Part shown: piece by piece, positions 59,404-64,000 of the stretch
Numbering within the stretch: position 1 is the stretch's first letter
Layout of the letters: each line of letters starts with the position of its first letter
NCBI GenBank assembly: GCA_050247515.1
Contig: JBFWUB010000026.1
Location: forward strand, 1-64,000
Direction of reading: 5' to 3'
From: RAM1 sp050247515
GTDB lineage: Bacteria; Pseudomonadota; Gammaproteobacteria; Burkholderiales; Burkholderiaceae_C
DNA: 64,000 nucleotides
Notes under the pieces: model-generated
Told to the model about the DNA's origin: nothing
What the model saw: the letters and a program-made list of their open reading frames with translations, nothing else
Databases searched by the model: none
Position numbers and translations under genes: made by a program

Positions 59404-59613
59404 AAAGTTGGACAACCTCAAGGAGGGCGTCCTCAAGCCCGACCTGTACGAGCCGGCCCTCAACCCGGTGTACGCGGCCACGCTTGCGCACTATGAGGTA
59501 GTGGCCGACCCAGCGCGGGTGCGAGACCCCAACCGCAAGGGGACGGTGGAGAGCGCCATCGGGCATACCCAGGCCACCGCCCTCAAGGGCCGGCGCTTTG
59601 AGACCCTGGAGGA
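59404..59613 (+). mobile_element. IS21-family transposase IstA, internal fragment
   Basis: Seventy codons read LDNLKEGVLKPDLYEPALNP, VYAATLAHYEVVADPARVRD, PNRKGTVESAIGHTQATALK and GRRFETLEEQ. These are the IstA segments around the catalytic glutamate (KGTVESAI). Both flanks are foreign: bases 59211-59403 are unassigned, and an IS66 tnpA fragment follows. A C-terminal IstA piece and istB occur on the same strand at 62405-63692, so the two parts may derive from one element separated by the Fic-gene segment. Confidence 0.85.
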
Positions 59614-59632
59614 GCAGACGTTGACCCCGTAG

Positions 59633-59751
59633 GCTAGCGCTACGCCGGCCACCGAGGCGCCCGGCGTCCGGCAGGCGTTCACGACCTCGGATTTGAAGCC
59701 GGCGCTATGCCGCCGCCGGGTTTTGCGATGCTCGTCCATCTTGCTGTCCAT
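59633..59751 (-). mobile_element. IS66/IS3-type TnpA N-terminal fragment
   Basis: About forty codons read MDEHRKTRRRHSAGFKSEVV, NACRTPGASVAGVALAYGVN and then lose the frame where IstA debris begins. The R-R-R-H-S-x-x-F-K-x-x-V-V pattern with the following helix-turn-helix is that of IS66-type accessory TnpA proteins. It differs from the tnpA at 58698. Bases 59752-60008 hold nothing I recognise. Confidence 0.7.
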
Positions 59752-60008
59752 CTAACTTTGATGGACAGCAATCGTGCTGCGTTAGCTGGGGGAAGCAAGG
59801 TGGAATGCCGAGCCGCTTACTGTGCTCTAACCGCGCCGCGCATTCGCAGGCTTCTCCCTTCGAAGAAGGAGCTGTACGCCCGTACAGTCAAGGCTGAGCG
59901 AGGCAGCACGCGAAGCTTCAGATTCCTCTATGAGGGCGCTCGCCGCCGGCAAAAAGGTCTACGAAACTTCGAAAACTGCTATTTCCGGGCAGCTTCCAAC
60001 GAAAACTT

Positions 60009-61520
60009 CTACACCCGCTTGTCGATGTACTCGGCGAAATTGCGCGCGACTACTTCCTCGATACGTGCGACATGCTCGTCCGTGAGCTCCTCGACGAAGC
60101 TGCGCTTTCGCCGAGACAGTGAGCCATGTCCCTGCACGATGATGTCGATGAGCGAGTTCAGTTTCGCTTGCCGCATGTCTAACCAAGTTTCCAGCTCACG
60201 CACCGTCTGGTCATGGCTGCGCAGGTACTCCACCTCGGCGGCCAAGTCTTCCTCGACGCAAAGCTTGCAGCACTGGAGCACGAATTCGCAAATCTCGGTG
60301 GCGTCGAAGTAGGCGTAGAGCCACAGGGGTTGGGGCGACGTCACGTGGATGGTGGCGCTGTCGCTGTCCAAGCGGTAGTTCACCAGGGCCGTTCTTGGCT
60401 GCGAATATGCCTTCAGCAGCGTCGAGTACCGGTCGAGCTGCTTGAGCATCCGGGCTGAAATGGGCAGCACCACCCCCGCGGGCGTGAAACTGGATTGGCG
60501 CAACACGTGGTGGAGCAGGAAGCGGTGGAGCCGGCCGTTACCGTCGAAGAACGGGTGCACGAAGACTAAGCCAAACGCGGCGCAGGTAGCGGCCACCACG
60601 GGGTCGAGAACACCTTGGCTGGCGTAGGCGGCCAGGCGACTGACCCCTTGCATCATGGGCCCGACGAGTTCGGCCGGCGGCGGGATGAAGTCTGCGATAT
60701 TGCGCAGGCGCCCGGGGCGTGACAGCCAGTTCTGGGACGCCCGGTAGCTGTACTCCGCGCTGAGCGGCGTAACGATGAGGTTTTGCCACTCGCACAGTTG
60801 CTCTTCGGTCAAATCGCCGGTGGCGCCGGCCGCCTCCAGCAGGCGGCGGAACTTGGCAGCGCGATTGCTGTCAGGTATCTCGTCTTCAATGCTGTACGTC
60901 GACCGGGTCTCCGACAAGTAGAGGTAGTCCACAGCGCGGCTAAGCATTTCCGGCTCGATGGCGTCCATCGCCTCGGCCACCCTTGCACGCAGGTCTTCAG
61001 CGAGTAGGGCCTTCAGCGTCTCCGTCTTGCGCACGAGCGGGCTGAACTCCCGGCTGCCGAGCAAGTTGTTGACCACGGCAAACTGCGGGCTGGAAGATTC
61101 AGGACCCACCAGGTATTCGTCGCTGTCGAGCAGCCGCATCCGGGGAGTTCCAGCGGGCGCGCGGTAGTCGAAAGCGGCGCCCACTAGCCAGTGCGCAAGG
61201 TATCCCGCCTGGCGCGCGTAGCCGGACGTGGGGCGGCTGGTGAGCCACTCTTGTATATCCGTGAGCACCTGTGGTTGCTCAAACAGAGCACCCAACACCG
61301 TCAGGTTCATATGCTCACGCTTCAAGGCGAAAGTAAGCTGCTCAACGGTGCTCTGCTCGGAAGAGACGCGACCGCGGGGTAACTCGATGCGCTCCGTGCC
61401 ATCGGCGGCCTGCGTGTGAGTTTCGGCAGCACGTTCACCCAACCAAAATGTCTGGCGAAGCGGTGGCACCGCCAAGTTGAAGCGGGTGACGAGGGCGTTG
61501 TAGCCGAGCGGAGTGGCCAT
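60009..61520 (-). CDS. Fic-domain protein (probable AMPylase or related nucleotidyl transferase)
   Basis: This 503-residue protein has a complete Fic core: HPFFDGNGRLHRFLLHH at about residue 321, with the catalytic His and the anion-binding Asn/Gly/Arg. Upstream, TRSTYSIEDEIP matches the S-x-x-x-E inhibitory helix of class II Fic proteins, so activity is probably self-restrained. The N-terminal ~170 residues and the C-terminal helical region (LRSHDQTVRELETWLDMRQA) resemble the larger Fic proteins with accessory helices. Fic enzymes transfer AMP to Ser/Thr/Tyr of target proteins. It is a single gene with its own A/T-rich promoter, surrounded on both sides by insertion-sequence debris, so it was probably acquired horizontally. 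Confidence 0.92.
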   Translation of the reverse strand: MATPLGYNALVTRFNLAVPPLRQTFWLGERAAETHTQAADGTERIELPRGRVSSEQSTVEQLTFALKREHMNLTVLGALFEQPQVLTDIQEWLTSRPTSGYARQAGYLAHWLVGAAFDYRAPAGTPRMRLLDSDEYLVGPESSSPQFAVVNNLLGSREFSPLVRKTETLKALLAEDLRARVAEAMDAIEPEMLSRAVDYLYLSETRSTYSIEDEIPDSNRAAKFRRLLEAAGATGDLTEEQLCEWQNLIVTPLSAEYSYRASQNWLSRPGRLRNIADFIPPPAELVGPMMQGVSRLAAYASQGVLDPVVAATCAAFGLVFVHPFFDGNGRLHRFLLHHVLRQSSFTPAGVVLPISARMLKQLDRYSTLLKAYSQPRTALVNYRLDSDSATIHVTSPQPLWLYAYFDATEICEFVLQCCKLCVEEDLAAEVEYLRSHDQTVRELETWLDMRQAKLNSLIDIIVQGHGSLSRRKRSFVEELTDEHVARIEEVVARNFAEYIDKRV

Positions 61521-61549
61521 TGTTGGGCTGCGAAAAGCTCTACAAAGTT

Positions 61550-61569
61550 AAGAATTCTTCTACATTATA
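61550..61569 (-). promoter_or_regulatory. promoter of the Fic gene with overlapping palindrome
   Basis: On the minus strand a perfect -10 hexamer TATAAT (61564-61569) is followed by the 10-base palindrome AAGAATTCTT (61550-61559), which covers the likely transcription start about 37 bases before the ATG at 61520. No good -35 is seen. A palindrome at +1 is a typical repressor site, possibly for autoregulation. Confidence 0.5.
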
Positions 61570-61570
61570 G

Positions 61571-61931
61571 ATGCTTTCTGAAAAAACCTCTACTTTCGGG
61601 CCGGACCGACACGGAAAGTCTATCCTCGGCGGTGGCGTCGGAGTCCGGCGGAGAGGTGCACGCGGGCCTGCGGGACCACCCTACAGCTGCGGAGAAGACG
61701 CGTGTTCCACCCGGTATCCTTGGGGCACGCTTGGTTCCCCCGTTCCTCGAGCGAAGGAACCCGAGTACGAGCGCATCGAGTTGCTCTCGCGTGAGCGACG
61801 GCGGTGCCCCGCATCCAGAGTCGATCCAGTTCCTTGCATTGCCAAGGGTGGTCCGGACTGAAATACACCTGCTTGTGCACTGCACCAGGGCCTGGACCGA
61901 TGGCACTCAGTACGACTTGGTGCTGCCCTGA
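61571..61931. other. gene-free stretch behind the Fic promoter
   Basis: All six frames are interrupted or show no family resemblance in these 361 bases. The one long plus-strand frame that crosses it starts inside the Fic gene on the opposite strand and ends at a TGA at 61929. I see no repeats or structured RNA. Confidence 0.35.
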
Positions 61932-62303
61932 CCGATACCTATCAGCGACGAGTTCGGCAAGCTCACGCCAGACCCTGTGTTCCCGAATGCGCCGGGCCGG
62001 CCGTCAATCCCCGTCGAGCTCCTTCAGGTCCTTCCTGCTGGCGAAGAACTGCGAGTCGTCCGGGTAGACGAGAACTGGAAGGTGGACGAGTCGGTCTGGC
62101 CCGGCGACCTCCTCGTGCTGGCACCTGCGGACCAAGTCGAGCTCAGCCACCTGCTGGTGCTGCGTCGAGGGAGCACTTTCGCATTGGCGAACGAGCCTCG
62201 TTCTGGCTGGCGGGCGCAAGGCGTGGTGGTCGGCCAGTACCGGCCGCACGGTGCCGCTGGACGGGTGCGCGAGGCGACTAGGCAGGCGCAGGCCGAGCCT
62301 TAA
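61932..62303 (+). pseudogene. unrecognised protein fragment
   Basis: About 123 codons read ISDEFGKLTPDPVFPNAPGR, PVELLQVLPAGEELRVVRVD, WPGDLLVLAPADQVELSHLL and GWRAQGVVVGQYRPHG before a stop. The alternation of short strands, GDLLVLAP and the closing GVVVGQYRP recall the C-terminal beta domain of LexA/S24-type peptidases. The catalytic Ser and Lys are not recognisable, so I do not name it. There is no ATG or ribosome-binding site; the only in-frame start is GTG at 61977. An in-frame stop at 61929 separates it from more open sequence upstream. It is probably a truncated gene. Confidence 0.3.
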
Positions 62304-62339
62304 AGCCCCGTTACGCGGACGAGCCGTTGAGCTTGGCTA

Positions 62340-62400
62340 ACTTGTTCACTCAGGCTGTCGTGGCCATCGACGGGAGCAAGTTCAAGGCGGTCAACTGCTG
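62340..62400 (+). mobile_element. IS1182-family transposase, short N-proximal fragment
   Basis: Twenty codons read NLFTQAVVAIDGSKFKAVN, matching the block that contains the first catalytic aspartate (AIDGSKFKAVN) of IS1182-type transposases. The match ends where IstA sequence begins. The C-terminal end of the same transposase type occurs at 38785-39063. Confidence 0.65.
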
Positions 62401-62404
62401 GCCG

Positions 62405-62907
62405 ACGATCGGCGCGTGCGCGTGTTCGATGGCCCGGTGGAAGTTGCTTCTCATGCGCGCAGCTGGGACAGTGGCGCGCAGATCGAGGACACCGCCCACA
62501 TCCAGGCGCTGGTGGAGGACAAGCGCGCCGCCCGGGCCCATCGCGGCGTCGACCGGCTCGCGCATGCCGCGCCGGCGGCGGCAAAGTTGCTGGCGCGCGC
62601 GGCCGAGCGCGGGCACAACCTGGGTGCCGTCACCGCAGCGCTGCTGCGCCTGCTGGAGCGCTACGGTGCCGCGGCGCTGCAAACAGCCATTGAGTCCGCG
62701 CTGGCGCAGGGCGTGCTGCATCCGAACGCGGTGCGCCTGGCGCTGGAGCGCGCGCGCGAGGAACAAGGCTTGCCGCCGCCTGTGGCCCTGTGCCTGAGCG
62801 AGGCGGTCGTGCGGCGTGACGCGCCAGTGCGATCGCATGCGCTGGCCTCCTACGACCAGATCGTGCGCGCCGCGCAGCCCGAGCCGGGAGAACCCCATGA
62901 CGAGTGA
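62405..62907 (+). mobile_element. istA: IS21-family transposase IstA, C-terminal part
   Basis: The frame reads DDRRVRVFDGPVEVASHARS, IQALVEDKRAARAHRGVDRL, AAERGHNLGAVTAALLRLLE and LHPNAVRLALERAREEQGLP, then ends normally. This is the C-terminal beta-barrel and tail region of IstA. The integrase core is missing; a core fragment lies at 59404-59613. Its stop overlaps the istB start by eleven bases, the normal IS21 arrangement. Confidence 0.85.
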
Positions 62908-63692
62908 GGTATCGATGAACGCCACCGAGTTGCGCACGCAGGCGGCCAGCCTGCGCCTGCATGGGCTGCTGGCCCACTGGTCCGAGCTGATGGCCGATGC
63001 CGAAGCCGCACGGCGCATGGCGCAGTGGGTGGCCTGGGAGATCGCCGAGCGCGGCAAGCGCAGCCTCGAGCGCCGTGTGCGCGCCGCGCACATCGGGCAG
63101 TTCAAGCCGCTGGCCGACTTCGACTGGAGCTGGCCCGCGCAGATCGACCGCGCCGCCATCGAGGAGCTGATGACGCTGCAGTTCATGGCCGACGCGACCA
63201 ACGTGGTGCTGGTCGGCGGCAACGGCCTGGGCAAGACCATTCGCGTCCAATCTGGGCTACCAGGCGGTGCTGGCCGGCCACACGGCGCTGTTCGTCACCG
63301 CCGGTCACCTGCTCGGTGACCTGGCCGCCCTGGACAGCGATTCGGCCCTGCGTCGCAGGCTGCGCCATTACGCCGCGCCCGATCTCCTGCTGATCGACGA
63401 GGTCGGCTACCTGTCGTACTCCAACCGCCACGCCGACCTGCTGTTCGAGCTGGTCAGCCGGCGCTACCAGCACAAGAGCACAGTGGTGACGACCAACAAG
63501 GCCTTCGCCGACTGGGGCGAGGTGTTCCCGAATGCGGCGTGCGTCGTCTCGCTGGTCGATCGTCTGATGCACCGCGCCGAGGTGGTGCGTATCGAGGGCG
63601 AGTCCTATCGCGCCAAGGAGGCGCAGGAGCGGCTGGCCGCGCGCGCCAGGCAGCGTTCGGGCAAGGCTGCCACCGGCCGGGGCAAGCCATGA
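62897..63692 (+). pseudogene. istB: IS21-family helper ATPase IstB, frameshifted
   Basis: The protein starts MTSEVSMNATELRTQAASLR and reaches the Walker A motif VVLVGGNGLGKT near 63235. The next codons are out of frame: a two-base deletion (catTcgcg where catgatcgcg is expected) shifts the rest. The remainder continues one frame over as NLGYQAVLAGHTALFVTAGH, LLLIDEVGYLSYSNRHADLL (Walker B) and VVTTNKAFADWGEVFPNAAC, ending at 63692. All conserved AAA+ motifs exist, so inactivation is recent. Without a restored frame the helper is not made. Confidence 0.85.
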
Positions 63693-63892
63693 AGCGGCGC
63701 GATACGCCAGCGCCGTGGCTTCCCACCCACTGGTCGCCCGAGCAGGCGCTGGCCGTGTTCGAGTGCCTGCATGCCCTGCGCGAACAGCTCTGGATGATGT
63801 ACGGCTCTGCCGCGCAGCAGGCTTGGTGCGACCAACTCGTAGATGACGATGCCAAGCCCCCAACAGGGTTCGATCCGAACGACCCGTTCTGA
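63689..63892 (+). CDS. small IS21-associated protein
   Basis: This 67-residue protein overlaps the istB stop (ATGA). It reads TPAPWLPTHWSPEQALAVFE, CLHALREQLWMMYGSAAQQA and WCDQLVDDDAKPPTGFDPND. Similar short proteins with W-x-x-E-x-A-L-A-V-F-E follow istB in some IS21-type elements; their role is unknown. It is intact and acidic, with a predicted single helical hairpin. Confidence 0.7.
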   Translation: MKRRDTPAPWLPTHWSPEQALAVFECLHALREQLWMMYGSAAQQAWCDQLVDDDAKPPTGFDPNDPF

Positions 63893-63923
63893 CGACCCCG
63901 GCGACCTCGCATCCATCCATCCC

Positions 63924-63947
63924 AAGGGCCCCTTGAGCGGGGCCCTT
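63924..63947 (+). terminator. strong hairpin after the IS21 genes
   Basis: A perfect 9-bp stem (aagggcccc/ggggccctt) with a six-base loop follows the small IS21 protein by 32 bases. There is no long T-tract (gcttcg follows), so it may be a terminator with poor tail or part of the element's end structure. Confidence 0.5.
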
Positions 63948-64000
63948 GCTTCGTCCGTTCCGTCCCAAACCGCCACATGGGTAAAAGCCGCCTCCTCGCC

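Noticed and set aside
61565..61906. Minus-strand frames upstream of the Fic gene.
   Set aside because: Overlapping frames have equal length and no family features; the region is better described as non-coding.
62350..63240. A 296-codon minus-strand frame over istA/istB.
   Set aside because: It is the antisense of clearly identified IS21 genes.
1..64000. CRISPR arrays, rRNA genes, riboswitches, prophage structural genes and secretion or biosynthetic gene clusters.
   Set aside because: I looked for regularly spaced repeats, conserved RNA cores and hallmark proteins and saw none.

Overview
The window is high-GC DNA of a betaproteobacterium, most likely Burkholderiales (Comamonadaceae/Alcaligenaceae-like). 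The evidence is seven complete Bug-type periplasmic receptors plus one broken copy, the acyl-CoA, gentisate and amide catabolic gene types, and the style of the IS66/IS21/IS3/IS30 remnants. There is no rRNA, CRISPR array or replication origin. It reads as a catabolic accessory region bounded and interrupted by decayed mobile DNA.

Layout. (1) 0.1-4.2 kb: a kup (K+ transporter) 3' end, the tnpC 3' half and terminal repeat of an IS66 element, a truncated tyrosine recombinase, a large serine recombinase whose two halves lie in opposite orientation, and a 3' fragment of tRNA-Phe with its terminator (a likely island attachment scar). (2) 4.5-13.2 kb, minus strand: an operon encoding a single-chain biotin-dependent acyl-CoA carboxylase, enoyl-CoA hydratase, acyl-CoA synthetase, VOC enzyme, Bug receptor and FadR/GntR regulator, with a divergent crotonase. 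(3) 14.2-18.7 kb: LysR divergent from crotonase, CoA-transferase and Bug. (4) 18.8-20.9 kb: pseudogenes and IS3/integrase debris. (5) 20.9-36.5 kb, minus strand: about fifteen tightly packed genes (sulfatase, TRAP transporter, dienelactone hydrolase/SnoaL fusion, SDR, alpha/beta hydrolase lacking its nucleophile, gentisate-type ring-cleavage dioxygenase, fumarylacetoacetase-family hydrolase, nitrilase, maleate isomerase, two Bug receptors, a ThDP enzyme and a BtpA-like protein) with a divergent LysR gene. (6) 37.5-39.1 kb: Bug, SulP and IS1182 debris. (7) 39.4-43.2 kb: LuxR-type regulator, phenol-type FAD monooxygenase, DUF2783 protein and Bug. (8) 43.7-45.5 kb: hybrid histidine kinase and a small protein. 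(9) 45.6-56.6 kb: two amidase systems, each facing a paralogous MarR gene; the first also carries an omega-amino-acid transaminase, a semialdehyde dehydrogenase and a tripartite tricarboxylate transporter whose tctA is broken. (10) 56.7-64 kb: HpaR-like MarR, a truncated LysR, fragments of IS30, IS3, IS66, IS21 and IS1182, and a Fic protein.

How the genes fit together. The centre of the window looks built to import organic acids or aromatics and convert them to central metabolites. In region 5, ring cleavage of a gentisate-like diphenol would give a maleylpyruvate-type product; the FAH-family protein would hydrolyse it to maleate and pyruvate, and maleate isomerase would make fumarate. Sulfatase and nitrilase could unmask sulfated or cyano precursors. 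In region 2, an acid would be activated to its CoA ester, carboxylated and hydrated. In region 9, amidase, transaminase and aldehyde dehydrogenase form a plausible amide/lactam to dicarboxylate route. Apart from the damaged tctCBA operon, the Bug receptors have no permease genes beside them.

The most unusual observations are the serine recombinase rearranged as if by an internal inversion of about 0.7 kb, IS66 halves facing each other 57 kb apart, the alpha/beta hydrolase with alanine in place of its nucleophile inside a gentisate operon, the single-chain carboxylase operon, and a shared DNA element at identical spacing in front of two paralogous MarR-controlled amidase systems. Coordinates come from reading frames and visible start signals; substrates are inferred.
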